Assembly (NCBI GenBank): GCA_964404505.1
Contig: CAYOKH010000001.1
Span: 62,001 to 126,000 of the forward strand
Direction of reading: 5' to 3'
From: DAOMNN01 sp964404505
GTDB taxonomy: Bacteria; Pseudomonadota; Gammaproteobacteria; Burkholderiales; Rhodocyclaceae
DNA: 64,000 nucleotides
In this document: positions 1 to 8,583 of the stretch, in pieces
Layout: each line of letters starts with the position of its first letter
How positions within the stretch are numbered: the first letter of the stretch is position 1
Notes under the pieces: generated by a model
What the model was told of the DNA's origin: nothing
The model's input: only the letters and a program-made list of their open reading frames with translations
The model's database searches: none
Translations under genes and position numbers: made by a program

Positions 1-1
1 T

Positions 2-598
2 CCGGGTCTCGATGTCGTGCATCTTCCCGACAGCCTGTTCGCTCAGGTCAGCGCGGTGGATACACCCTCGGGCGTGATGGCGGTCATCGATCTTCCCGAC
101 GTTCCGCAGCAGGAGCCTCTGCCCGGCTCGGTGGTGATCCTGGATCACATCCAGGACCCGGGCAACCTCGGTGCCATCATTCGCACTGCCGCCGCGGTGG
201 GGATGCGCGATGTGCTGCTCACGCCGGGCTGTGCCCAGCCCTGGTCGCCACGTGCGCTGCGCGCGGGAATGGGCGGACAGTTCGTGGTCCGGATCGAAGA
301 GCAGGTAAACGTGGTGCAGCGCCTGGAGGACTATCCCGGGCAGATTCTCGCCACGGCGCTTTGCGGATGGGCCCGACCCCTCTATGACTATGACTTGAAG
401 GGGCCGGTCGCTTGGCTTTTCGGCGGCGAGGGACAGGGCCTGACCGACGAGATGATCGAACTTTCGTCCGGTGTCGTACTGATTCCGATGTCGGGCGGCA
501 TCGAGTCGCTGAATGTCGCCGCAGCTGCCGCCGTATGCCTGTTCGAACAGTTTCGCCAATGCAGCATGTCGCACAAGTGGAGCCGCGGGAACACCTGA
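2..598 (+). CDS. SpoU/TrmH-family RNA 2'-O-methyltransferase, 5' end missing
   Basis: C-terminal part of a SPOUT-class methyltransferase that would transfer a methyl group from AdoMet to a ribose 2'-OH of tRNA or rRNA. The reading frame is open from the first bases of the window, so the true start lies upstream; the GTG at 17 is probably an internal valine. All three SpoU motifs are readable: motif 1 around 'DPGNLGAIIRTAAAVG', motif 2 'WLFGGEGQGL' and motif 3 'IPMSGGIESLNVAAAAAV', which together form the trefoil-knot AdoMet site. About 198 residues are visible. The N-terminal substrate-binding domain of this family would lie before the window. The specific target (TrmH, RlmB or another) cannot be decided from this part. 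The next gene starts about 95 bases downstream on the same strand. Confidence 0.9.
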   Translation, partial: PGLDVVHLPDSLFAQVSAVDTPSGVMAVIDLPDVPQQEPLPGSVVILDHIQDPGNLGAIIRTAAAVGMRDVLLTPGCAQPWSPRALRAGMGGQFVVRIEEQVNVVQRLEDYPGQILATALCGWARPLYDYDLKGPVAWLFGGEGQGLTDEMIELSSGVVLIPMSGGIESLNVAAAAAVCLFEQFRQCSMSHKWSRGNT

Positions 599-692
599 CG
601 CGCGGCGGTGCCCGGTGCGGGGACCCGCGGCGGATCGACCGATGCCCGAAGGGTCATACTTGATGGGCCCGTCACACGGAGGCATGCCTTCC

Positions 693-2444
693 ATGGAGGT
701 CATTCGCAAGAGCGATTCCGCATCGACGATCCACGTTCTCGGCGAGTACGATGCGATTCGCGCCCGGTTCACGTGGGACGAGGCGCGCAGCTGGCTGGAC
801 GGCTTGCCTGGCGGGCGCGGTTTGAACATGGCCTACGAGGCGGTGGATCGTCATGCGACCGGGGCAGCGGGGGACCGCATCGCGATACGCTGGCTGGGTC
901 GGAGCGGAGACCGGCGTGACATCAGCTATGCGGACCTGTCCGCGGCGAGTGCACGATTTGCGAACGTGCTGGCAGATCTGGGCATGGGCAGGGGTGATGG
1001 CGTTTTTCTGCTCGCAGGGCGGATTCCCGAACTGTATGTTGCCGTCCTCGGGTCGCTCAAGCATGGCTGCGTCGTATCCCCCTTGTTCTCGGCCTTCGGA
1101 CCCGAACCGATCGCAACGAGGATCACCAAGGGGGCGGGCCGGGTGTTGGTGACGACGGCCAGCCTTTATCGCAGAAAGGTGCTCCCGGTACGTGACAGTC
1201 TTCCCACGCTCGACCACGTTCTGGTAGTGCGGGACGACGACGGGGATCTCCCCGAGGGCACACGCGAGTTCGAACCGCTGCTCCGGGCAGCATCGCCACA
1301 TTACGACATTCCGCCGACTTCGCCCGAGGATCCGGCGCTTCTCCACTTCACCAGCGGAACCACCGGTAAACCGAAGGGTGCGCTGCACGTGCATCAGGCA
1401 GTGGTTGCGCACCATGCCACCGGGCGCTTTGCGCTCGACCTGCGCGAAGGAGACATCTTCTGGTGTACGGCAGACCCGGGATGGGTCACGGGGACGTCGT
1501 ACGGGATCATCGCACCGCTCACCAATGGCGTGACGATGATCGTCGACGAGGCGGATTTCGATGCCGAGCGCTGGTACGGCATTCTCGACTCCGAGAATGT
1601 GAACGTGTGGTACACGGCCCCGACCGCGATTCGGATGATGATGAAGGGGGGAACGGAAGGCGTGCGTGCCCACCGGTTCCCGAATCTGCGCTTCATTGCC
1701 AGCGTGGGCGAGCCGCTCAATCCGCAGGCGGTGTACTGGGGTGTCGAGGCCTTCGGACTGCCGATCCACGACAACTGGTGGCAGACGGAGACCGGCGGCA
1801 TCATGATCGCCAATTTCGCATCGATGGACATTCGCCCCGGCTCGATGGGCAAGCCGCTGCCGGGCATCGAGGCCGCTGTGCTGCGGCATCTGCCAGGCGG
1901 CGAGGTCGAACCCGTCGCCGGTCCGGACGAGGAGGGCGAACTCGGGCTGCGCACGGGCTGGCCCTCGATGTTCCGAACCTATGTGCACGACGAGGAGCGT
2001 TACCGCAAGTGTTTCGCAGGGGACTGGTACCTCACTGGCGACCTCGCACGTTGCGACAGGGACGGCTATTTCTGGTTCGTCGGACGCGCCGACGACGTCA
2101 TCAAGTCGGCGGGCCATCTGATCGGACCGTTCGAGGTCGAATCGGCGCTGATGGAGCACCCCGCGGTGGCCGAAGCGGGCGTGATCGGCAAGCCCGATCC
2201 AGTGGTCGGCGAGATCGTCAAGGCCTTTGTTGCCCTCAAGCCGGGATTCGAGGCGAGTGATGCATTGCAACGTGACATTCTCGGATTCGCGCGCAAGCGT
2301 CTGGGTCCGGCGGTGGCCCCCAAGGAAATCGAAATACATTCGTCGCTGCCCAAGACGCGCAGCGGAAAGATCATGCGGCGGCTGCTCAAGGCGCGCGAGC
2401 TGGGTCTGCCTGAAGGCGACACATCCACGCTGGAGCAAGCATGA
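693..2444 (+). CDS. AcsA-like AMP-forming acyl-CoA synthetase
   Basis: Adenylate-forming ligase that would activate a short carboxylic acid, most likely acetate or a relative, to its CoA thioester. About 583 residues from the ATG at 693, chosen because GGAGG at 678-682 lies 10 bases upstream; ATGs at 663 and 684 are in frame but worse spaced. The ATP-binding loop 'TSGTTGKPKG' is at residues 220-229, 'ADPGWVTGTSYG' and 'NWWQTETGG' follow, then 'YLTGDLARCDRDGYFWFVGR' and the C-terminal catalytic lysine in 'PKTRSGKIMRR' (about K559). The sequence resembles the Bacillus AcsA type rather than the longer Acs. Its stop codon overlaps the next start by four bases (ATGA), so it is translationally coupled to a 2-oxoacid dehydrogenase. 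Substrate is inferred from family only. Confidence 0.88.
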   Translation: MEVIRKSDSASTIHVLGEYDAIRARFTWDEARSWLDGLPGGRGLNMAYEAVDRHATGAAGDRIAIRWLGRSGDRRDISYADLSAASARFANVLADLGMGRGDGVFLLAGRIPELYVAVLGSLKHGCVVSPLFSAFGPEPIATRITKGAGRVLVTTASLYRRKVLPVRDSLPTLDHVLVVRDDDGDLPEGTREFEPLLRAASPHYDIPPTSPEDPALLHFTSGTTGKPKGALHVHQAVVAHHATGRFALDLREGDIFWCTADPGWVTGTSYGIIAPLTNGVTMIVDEADFDAERWYGILDSENVNVWYTAPTAIRMMMKGGTEGVRAHRFPNLRFIASVGEPLNPQAVYWGVEAFGLPIHDNWWQTETGGIMIANFASMDIRPGSMGKPLPGIEAAVLRHLPGGEVEPVAGPDEEGELGLRTGWPSMFRTYVHDEERYRKCFAGDWYLTGDLARCDRDGYFWFVGRADDVIKSAGHLIGPFEVESALMEHPAVAEAGVIGKPDPVVGEIVKAFVALKPGFEASDALQRDILGFARKRLGPAVAPKEIEIHSSLPKTRSGKIMRRLLKARELGLPEGDTSTLEQA

Positions 2445-3490
2445 CGACAAACACGAATTGCGTGCCCAATGCCGCATCGGAGTACTTCAGCGCGCCTGGC
2501 AGTGCGCGGGCGATCCTGTGGCAGATGATCCGTATCCGGCGATTCGAGGAGAAGTGCGCCGAACTTTACAGCGCGGGCAAGATCCGCGGCTTTCTCCACC
2601 TTTACATCGGCGAGGAGGCAATCGCGGCCGGCGCGATGCCGGCGCTGCGGGCAACCGATCATGTGCTGGCGACCTATCGCGAGCACGGTCACGCGCTCGC
2701 GCGCGGGATCCCGGCCGGCAAGATCATGGCCGAGATGTACGGCAAGCAGGAGGGGTGCAGTCGCGGGCGCGGGGGGTCGATGCATCTGTTCGACGCATCC
2801 AGGCGGTTCTTCGGTGGAAACGCGATTGTAGCCGGGGCGATGCCGCTCGCGGTCGGCTTCGCACTCGCCGATCGGCTACGCGAGCGCGACGACGTCACCG
2901 CGTGCTTTTTCGGCGAGGGAGCGATGGCCGAGGGGGAATTCCATGAATCGGCCAATCTGGCAGCGCTGTGGAAGCTGCCGGTCCTGTTTCTGTGCGAGAA
3001 CAATCTCTATGCCATGGGCACGGCGCTGAAACGCTCCGAATCCCAGACCGACCTCTGTGCCAAGGCGCGCAGCTACAAAATGCGCGGCGAGTCGGTCGAC
3101 GGAATGGACGTCGTCGCCGTTGCGAAGGCAACCCGGGAAGCGGTCGAGTTCGTGCGTCGGGGCGAGGGTCCGATGTTCCTCGAGTTCCGGACCTACCGCT
3201 TTCGTGCCCACTCGATGTTTGACCCGGAGTTGTATCGCAGCAAGGGAGAGGTCGAGAAGTGGAAACGACATTGCCCTATCGACGTGTTTCAGCGCTGCGT
3301 CGAGCAGGCGTGTCTGCTCGACGCGTCCGCGCGCGACGAGATCGAGCGCGAGGTCGCGGCCGAGATCGACGAAGCCGTCGCGTTCGCGGAAGCCGGCACC
3401 TGGGAGCCCGTAGCGGACCTGACACGTGACGTCTATGCGCGGAGCAGGCCCATCGCCGCGAGCAAACGCTCGAAGGGGAAACGGCAATGA
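2441..3490 (+). CDS. 2-oxoacid dehydrogenase E1 component, alpha subunit (pyruvate/acetoin type)
   Basis: Thiamine-diphosphate-dependent E1-alpha of a pyruvate-, acetoin- or branched-chain-type dehydrogenase complex; with the beta subunit it decarboxylates or cleaves the substrate and hands the acyl group to the lipoyl arm of E2. 349 residues, normal for the family. The TPP/Mg site reads 'FFGEGAMAEGEFHE' (GEG at 158-160 where pyruvate enzymes often have GDG; GEG is also known in branched-chain types) and ends at 'LCENN' (184-188). The conserved 'YRFRAHSMFDPELYR' stretch follows. The start overlaps the synthetase stop (ATGA) and its own stop overlaps the E1-beta start (ATGA). Substrate cannot be fixed from the sequence; acetoin is one option because an acetate-activating enzyme is cotranscribed. 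Confidence 0.92.
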   Translation: MTTNTNCVPNAASEYFSAPGSARAILWQMIRIRRFEEKCAELYSAGKIRGFLHLYIGEEAIAAGAMPALRATDHVLATYREHGHALARGIPAGKIMAEMYGKQEGCSRGRGGSMHLFDASRRFFGGNAIVAGAMPLAVGFALADRLRERDDVTACFFGEGAMAEGEFHESANLAALWKLPVLFLCENNLYAMGTALKRSESQTDLCAKARSYKMRGESVDGMDVVAVAKATREAVEFVRRGEGPMFLEFRTYRFRAHSMFDPELYRSKGEVEKWKRHCPIDVFQRCVEQACLLDASARDEIEREVAAEIDEAVAFAEAGTWEPVADLTRDVYARSRPIAASKRSKGKRQ

Positions 3491-4494
3491 GCAGCGCAAA
3501 GCGCACGCTCACATATCGTGACGCGCTTGCGCAGGGCCTGCGCGAAGCGCTGCTGCGTGACGAGCGCGTATTCCTCATGGGCGAGGACGTCGGGCGCTAC
3601 GGCGGAACCTACGCGGTCAGCAAGGGGTTGCTGGAGGAGTTCGGCGAAGCGCGCGTTCGCGACACGCCGCTGTCGGAATCGGTCTTTGTCGGTGCCGGTA
3701 TCGGTGCGGCAATCAACGGAATGCGCCCGATCGTAGAGATCATGACGGTGAATTTCAGCCTGCTCGCGCTCGACCAGATCATGAATAATGCAGCGACCCT
3801 GCGCCACATGTCCGGTGGGCAGTTCAACGTTCCGCTGGTGATCCGCATGACCACCGGCGGCGGGCGCCAGCTCGCCGCTCAGCATTCGCACAGTCTCGAA
3901 GGCTGGTATGCCCACATCCCGGGCCTGCGCATAGTCGCCCCGGCCACCCACGAGGATGCGCGCGGCATGCTTCTGACCGCGCTGGAGGATCCGGATCCGG
4001 TGCTGATCTTCGAGCATGCGCTCCTGCTCGGGGTGGAGGGGGAGGTCAGCGGAAAACCGAAGCCCGTCGATATCGATCACGCCGCCGTGCGCCGCGACGG
4101 AACACAGATCAGCCTGATCACCTATGGCGGGATGCTGCCCAAGACGCTGGCGGCAGCCGAGCGTCTGGCCGCCGAAGGCATCGATGCAGAAGTCCTGGAG
4201 CTGCGCACCCTGCGCCCGCTCGACGATCAGGCGATCGTGGCGACCGTGTGCAAGACCCGTCGCGCCGTGATCGTTGACGAGGGCTGGCGCAGCGGCAGTC
4301 TTGCGGCCGAGATCATCGCCCGTATCGTCGAGCAGGCCTTCTATGACCTGGATGCACCGCCTGCGCGCGTGTGCAGCGAGGAGGTTCCAGTGCCATACGC
4401 GAAACATCTCGAGGATGCGGCGATTCCGCAGATCGACGACATCGTCGCAGCGGTGTTCCGGGTGTTCGACCCTGAAGAGCGGAGCGACCCATGA
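3487..4494 (+). CDS. 2-oxoacid dehydrogenase E1 component, beta subunit
   Basis: Partner subunit of the preceding E1-alpha. 335 residues, the usual length of a separate E1-beta. Typical landmarks are visible: 'MGEDVGRYGGTYAVSKGL' near residues 31-48 (the glutamate of this segment contacts the TPP pyrimidine ring in the family), 'RDTPLSESVFVGAGIGAA', the 'GGGRQLAAQHSHSLEGWYAHIPGL' region with the active-site histidine, and the C-terminal transketolase domain with 'LRTLRPLDDQAIV' and 'EEVPVPYAKHLE'. Four-base ATGA overlaps on both sides show strict coupling with E1-alpha and E2. No independent promoter or terminator is visible. Confidence 0.93.
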   Translation: MSSAKRTLTYRDALAQGLREALLRDERVFLMGEDVGRYGGTYAVSKGLLEEFGEARVRDTPLSESVFVGAGIGAAINGMRPIVEIMTVNFSLLALDQIMNNAATLRHMSGGQFNVPLVIRMTTGGGRQLAAQHSHSLEGWYAHIPGLRIVAPATHEDARGMLLTALEDPDPVLIFEHALLLGVEGEVSGKPKPVDIDHAAVRRDGTQISLITYGGMLPKTLAAAERLAAEGIDAEVLELRTLRPLDDQAIVATVCKTRRAVIVDEGWRSGSLAAEIIARIVEQAFYDLDAPPARVCSEEVPVPYAKHLEDAAIPQIDDIVAAVFRVFDPEERSDP

Positions 4495-5762
4495 CCGAGT
4501 TCCTGATGCCGTCGCTGGGCGCGGACATGGACGAGGGCACCTTCGTCGAGTGGTTGGTAAAACCGGGCGACAAAGTCAGCCGAGGGCAGGTCGTATGCGT
4601 CGTGGAGACACAGAAGGGAGCGGTCGAGGTGGAGATCTGGGACGCGGGCATCGTAGATACCCTCGTTGCCCAGCCCGGCCAGACGATTCCGGTCGGCGGC
4701 GTGATGGCACTGATTCGGGCCGAGGGAAAGGAGGTGGCGGCCCGACCCGCAGGCGCCAAGGTGGCCCCAGAACGCCGTGACAAGGCAGGGACGAGGAACG
4801 CAAGCGACTCCCCGGGTCGGAGGGCGGCTGCTGCGAAGAAGGAACCAATGGGAGCGGCGAACAGAGCCGACGCCGCTGCGTTTCCGCTACCCGCCTCCGG
4901 GGGGCAACGCATCCGGATTTCCCCGGCTGCCCGCAAGCGCGCGCTCGAACTCGGTGTTGATCCGGCCGAAGTGACGGCAGGCGGACCGGGCGGCGTGATC
5001 TGCCTTGCGGACGTGGAGCAGGCCGCCGTGAAGACCGATGCGAAGGCGAGGGCGGCGATCCCCGGTTCCGCGGCGGACACCGACGGCCGCAGGCTTGCCA
5101 TGCGCGAAGCGATTGCGGCCGCGATGGCGCGCTCCAACCGCGAGATTCCGCACTATTACCTCGGCACGTGGATGAACGTCGAGCCTGCCCTGAAGTGGCT
5201 GGAGAAGTACAACGCGGGGCTTGCCGTGGCCGATCGGCTGCTCTTCGCGGCAATGCAGTTGCACGCGGTTGCGCTTGCGCTGCGCGACGTTCCGACTCTC
5301 AACGGATGGTTTGTCGAAAACGCGTTCCGGGCAGCAGACGTGGTCCATCTCGGCGTGGCAATCGCGCTGCGCGGCGGTGGGCTCGTCGCACCGGCCCTGC
5401 GCAATGCGGACACCTTGGGCGCGACCGAGTTGATGACGGCCTTACGCGATCTGCTGCAACGTGCGCGCAGCGGGCAGCTGCGCAGCTCGGAGCTGAGCGA
5501 GACCGGTATCACCGTCACGAATCTTGGCGATCTCGGGGTGGAAAGCGTCTACGGCGTGATCTATCCGCCACAGGTCGCCCTGGTCGGTTTCGGACGTGTG
5601 GTCGAACGCGCCTGGGCCGAAAACGGCAAGGTCATCGCCGCCCGATGCCTGAAGGTAACGCTCGCCGCCGACCACCGCGTGACCGACGGTGCCGTCGGCG
5701 CCCGCTTTCTCTCGCGTCTGACCGAACGTCTGCTCGAACCGGAGTCACTATGGGCAAGATGA
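4491..5762 (+). CDS. 2-oxoacid dehydrogenase E2 component, dihydrolipoyl acyltransferase
   Basis: Core acyltransferase of the complex, 423 residues. One lipoyl domain occupies about residues 1-76, with the lipoylated lysine predicted at K42 in 'VETQKGAVEVE' (the commoner context is ETDKA). An alanine/lysine-rich linker covers 77-138. A peripheral-subunit-binding domain spans about 141-178 ('ISPAARKRALELGVDPAEV', then 'GGPGGVI'), and the catalytic domain runs from about 200 to the end with the active-site motif 'DHRVTDG' at 394-400, so histidine and aspartate are both present. The enzyme would move the acyl group from lipoamide to CoA. No E3 (lipoamide dehydrogenase) gene follows; instead the next gene encodes an acyl carrier protein, starting inside the end of this gene. 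Confidence 0.93.
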   Translation: MTEFLMPSLGADMDEGTFVEWLVKPGDKVSRGQVVCVVETQKGAVEVEIWDAGIVDTLVAQPGQTIPVGGVMALIRAEGKEVAARPAGAKVAPERRDKAGTRNASDSPGRRAAAAKKEPMGAANRADAAAFPLPASGGQRIRISPAARKRALELGVDPAEVTAGGPGGVICLADVEQAAVKTDAKARAAIPGSAADTDGRRLAMREAIAAAMARSNREIPHYYLGTWMNVEPALKWLEKYNAGLAVADRLLFAAMQLHAVALALRDVPTLNGWFVENAFRAADVVHLGVAIALRGGGLVAPALRNADTLGATELMTALRDLLQRARSGQLRSSELSETGITVTNLGDLGVESVYGVIYPPQVALVGFGRVVERAWAENGKVIAARCLKVTLAADHRVTDGAVGARFLSRLTERLLEPESLWAR

Positions 5763-6007
5763 GCCCCGAAACCGTGCGTCAGGTCGTGATCGACTGCATC
5801 CTGTCGGTCGCACCCGAAGCGGACGTTGACGCCCTGCGACCGGACAAGCCCTGGCGCGATCAGCTCGAGATCGACTCCTTCGACTTCCAGAACATCCTGG
5901 TCGCGATCGACGCCCGCCTCGGTGTCGACGTGCCGGACGCGGATCACCGCAAACTCGGGACGCTGGACCACCTGGTTTCGTATCTCGTATCGCGGCTGTC
6001 GGGCTGA
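5750..6007 (+). CDS. acyl carrier protein
   Basis: Small acidic helical protein of 85 residues from the ATG at 5750. The phosphopantetheine attachment serine is S43 in 'LEIDSFDFQNILVAIDARLG', matching the D-S-hydrophobic signature of acyl and peptidyl carrier proteins. The ATG at 5750 has GGAG five bases upstream (5741-5744). A second in-frame ATG at 5759 would give the ATGA overlap seen at every other junction of this operon and cannot be excluded. Terminal gene of the synthetase-E1-E1-E2 operon. A carrier protein here suggests that the acyl group made by the dehydrogenase, or activated by the synthetase, is passed to a phosphopantetheine arm, or that it serves octanoyl/lipoyl supply to E2. 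Both ideas are inference. Confidence 0.88.
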   Translation: MGKMSPETVRQVVIDCILSVAPEADVDALRPDKPWRDQLEIDSFDFQNILVAIDARLGVDVPDADHRKLGTLDHLVSYLVSRLSG

Positions 6008-6346
6008 GTCGATTCGCTGCCACGTCCAGGTGTGCGACCTGGCTCGATTCCGACAATGATCCTCGTGATTTCTCCGCCAAAGGTCCTCGATCATGAAACG
6101 CCGCCGACGACCGCCATCGACTTTCAACCCGATCATCTCAACGAGGCCGGGGAACCGATCGGCATCCTCCGGCAACTGGCACCGGCCGGACAAGCGCGCT
6201 TCCCTCAACGAGGGTTGCTACGAGACGTGGTCGCGTCCGATTGCGCCGGAAGCGTACGATGACGGCATACCCTTCTTCCGGCGCCGCTGCCGGGCGTCAC
6301 TGCTTGCCGTATCGTCCCGGCACCTTCGTACTTCCTGGGAGACAGT
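6008..6346. other. intergenic region with no supported gene
   Basis: 339 bases between the ACP gene and the M14 peptidase gene. Short open frames cross it (for example 6093-6350 on the plus strand, arginine-rich, 85 codons) but none has a ribosome binding site or a recognisable protein. I see no clear terminator hairpin, tRNA or riboswitch. A promoter for the following gene presumably lies here, but no convincing -35/-10 pair was found. Confidence 0.5.
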
Positions 6347-7480
6347 GTGAAAATCAGTCATGAATTCGATTCCGGCAGCATCGAGGTGGTCAGACTCGAC
6401 GATCCGCAGAACATCCGCCTGCGGCTGCGGGATGACAACGCGGCCTCGATTCGCCAGTGGTTCCACTTTCGCCTCCAGGATGCGGCGGGCAAGAGCGTGC
6501 AGATGGTGTTCGAGAACGCAGGCCAGGCCACCTACGCCGACGGCTGGGACGGCTACCGCTGCATGGCTTCCTACGACAGGCGCAACTGGTTCCGCATAGC
6601 GGCGACCCGCTACGACAACGGGGAACTTGTGGTCGAGCACACGCCGGAACGCGGCAACATCTACTATGCCTATTTCGAACCCTATTCGCACGAGCGACAT
6701 CTGGATCTGCTGGCCTGGGCCGAGATGTCGCCATTCGCACAGGTCGACGGTCTCGGCCCGACGGTCCAGGGGCGTGATGTCGATCGCATCGTGATCGGAC
6801 GCGATGCCCCCGGGCGCAGCCCGGTGTGGATCATCGCCCGCCAGCATCCCGGTGAAACAATGGCCGAATGGTTTGTCGAGGGTCTGCTGGAGCGCCTGCT
6901 CGATGCCGCCGATCCGGTCGCGCGCAGGATACGCGAGCATGCGATCCTGCATGTGGTGCCGAACATGAATCCCGACGGTTCGGTACTCGGCAACCTGCGT
7001 ACCAATGCAGCCGGCCGCAATCTCAATCGCGAATGGAGCGAACCGGATCCCGGGGCGAGTCCGGAGGTTTTCCTTGTCAGGCAGGCCATGGAGGCGACCG
7101 GCTGCGAGCTGTTTCTCGACATCCACGGCGACGAGGTGTTGCCCTACGTGTTTCTCGCCGCCTCCGACGACGTTCCGGGTTTGCCCGACAAGGTGGCTGA
7201 ACGGCAGAAACTGTTCATGGCAACGCTGGGCGGAGCAAGCCCGGATTTCCAGACCGAACATGGTTATCCGAACGGCCACTTCCGTGAGGATGTGCTGAAG
7301 CTGGCGAGCAAGTGGGTCGCGCATCGATTCGGCTGCCTGTCGCTGACGCTGGAAATGCCCTTCAAGGACAATGCCAGGCTGCCGGACGGCAAGACCGGAT
7401 GGAACGGGGCACGCAGCAAGCGCCTCGGTGCGGCGATGCTGAATCCCATCCTGCGGCATCTGGAGGACGAAAGGGCGTGA
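6347..7480 (+). CDS. M14-family zinc carboxypeptidase (cytosolic carboxypeptidase type)
   Basis: Metallocarboxypeptidase of 377 residues, with an N-terminal beta-rich domain (about 1-130) followed by the M14 catalytic domain, the layout of the Nna1-like cytosolic carboxypeptidases and their bacterial relatives. Zinc ligands are readable as H167 and E170 in 'RQHPGET' and H260 in 'LFLDIHGDE'. The substrate-carboxylate binding pair is in 'AAGRNLNREW', and the catalytic glutamate is in 'LSLTLEMPFKD'. No signal peptide, so it is cytoplasmic. The start is GTG at 6347 with GGGAGA a few bases upstream. The stop overlaps the start of the next gene by four bases (GTGA). In bacteria the substrate is unknown; removal of C-terminal acidic residues from a protein is the family theme. 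Confidence 0.88.
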   Translation: MKISHEFDSGSIEVVRLDDPQNIRLRLRDDNAASIRQWFHFRLQDAAGKSVQMVFENAGQATYADGWDGYRCMASYDRRNWFRIAATRYDNGELVVEHTPERGNIYYAYFEPYSHERHLDLLAWAEMSPFAQVDGLGPTVQGRDVDRIVIGRDAPGRSPVWIIARQHPGETMAEWFVEGLLERLLDAADPVARRIREHAILHVVPNMNPDGSVLGNLRTNAAGRNLNREWSEPDPGASPEVFLVRQAMEATGCELFLDIHGDEVLPYVFLAASDDVPGLPDKVAERQKLFMATLGGASPDFQTEHGYPNGHFREDVLKLASKWVAHRFGCLSLTLEMPFKDNARLPDGKTGWNGARSKRLGAAMLNPILRHLEDERA

Positions 7481-8406
7481 AGATACTAGTTGCCATGGAC
7501 GACCCCCGGCCGGAGCGGTGGATCGACGAAATTCTGCGGCGGCTTCCCGGAGGCGAGGTCGTCGTGTGGGATCCGGACAGCGATGCCGTGGGTGCGGACT
7601 ATGCCATCGTGTGGCAGCCGCCCGAGCGTCTGTTCGAACGCGAGCGGCACCTGAAGGCGATCTTCAATCTGGGCGCCGGTGTCGATGGTTTGCTGAAGGC
7701 GAAGAATCTGCCGCGCGACGTGCCCGTGGTGCGTCTCGAAGATGCCGGCATGTCGGCTCAAATGGCCGAGTTCGTCGCCTATCACGTCATCGACGTCACC
7801 CGGGACATGGCGGCGTATCGGGCGCAGCAGGCGAATCGCATCTGGAAGGTTCTGCGCCCCATACGGCGGGACGAATGGCCGGTGGGTATTCTCGGCCTGG
7901 GGCAGATCGGGGCGCGCGTTGCGCGCACGCTTGCCGGACTGGACTACCCGGTGCATGGATGGGCACGTTCCGCGCATCGTATCGACGGGGTTGTGACGCA
8001 TGCCGGCTCCGCTGCGTTCGGAGCCTTCCTGAGCCGGGTTCGCATTCTCGTCAACGCCTTGCCGCTGACCGCCGAGACCCGCGACATCCTGAACTACGCG
8101 GCCTTGAGCAGCCTGATGCCCTCCGCGGTGCTGATCAATGTCGGTCGGGGCGAGCATCTGGTCGAGGCCGATCTGTGCCGGCTGATCGCCGAAGGTCGGA
8201 TACGCCGGGCCGTACTCGACGTGTTTCGCGAGGAACCGCTACCGGCATCGCATCCTTTCTGGCGAATGCCCGAAGTCACGCTCACGCCACATGTCGCGGC
8301 GCGAACCCTGCGTGCAGAAGCCGTCGCACAGATCGCCGCAAAGATACGCATGATCGAGACCGGCCGGTCCGTGCCGGGCGTCGTAGACCTCGATCGCGGC
8401 TATTGA
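7477..8406 (+). CDS. ghrA: glyoxylate/hydroxypyruvate reductase A-like D-2-hydroxyacid dehydrogenase
   Basis: NAD(P)H-dependent reductase, 309 residues from a GTG start that overlaps the previous stop (GTGA). The nucleotide-binding Rossmann segment reads 'GILGLGQIGARVARTLAGLD'. The catalytic set of the D-isomer-specific 2-hydroxyacid dehydrogenases is present: arginine in 'INVGRGEHLVEADL', glutamate in 'DVFREEPLP' and histidine in 'LTPHVAA'. The pattern fits GhrA, which reduces glyoxylate to glycolate and hydroxypyruvate to D-glycerate. It may feed the glycerate 2-kinase encoded at 24.3 kb, though the two loci are far apart. Coupling to an M14 peptidase is unusual and unexplained. Confidence 0.88.
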   Translation: MKILVAMDDPRPERWIDEILRRLPGGEVVVWDPDSDAVGADYAIVWQPPERLFERERHLKAIFNLGAGVDGLLKAKNLPRDVPVVRLEDAGMSAQMAEFVAYHVIDVTRDMAAYRAQQANRIWKVLRPIRRDEWPVGILGLGQIGARVARTLAGLDYPVHGWARSAHRIDGVVTHAGSAAFGAFLSRVRILVNALPLTAETRDILNYAALSSLMPSAVLINVGRGEHLVEADLCRLIAEGRIRRAVLDVFREEPLPASHPFWRMPEVTLTPHVAARTLRAEAVAQIAAKIRMIETGRSVPGVVDLDRGY

Positions 8407-8583
8407 GCGAGGGTTTGGCCGGCGACCGCTTCGCTTGCGGAGCCCGAGTCCGCGCGTGCGTCGTGAAGTTTCCCGGGTGCCCCGTCGGCAAGCGTCCGTT
8501 TCGCTAACCTTCGGCACGTTGCGGGACAAGCGGCGCCGGCGTAAAGCGGTGGGTTTTGTTGCGGCGCAAAATGGATCGAGAGC

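Noticed and set aside
672..2477. 601-codon open frame antisense to the AcsA-like gene
   Set aside because: Shadow frame; the plus-strand protein has all adenylation motifs and fits the operon.
6093..6350. Arginine-rich 85-codon open frame before the M14 peptidase gene
   Set aside because: No ribosome binding site, no recognisable fold, overlaps the peptidase start; composition is typical of a chance frame in GC-rich DNA.
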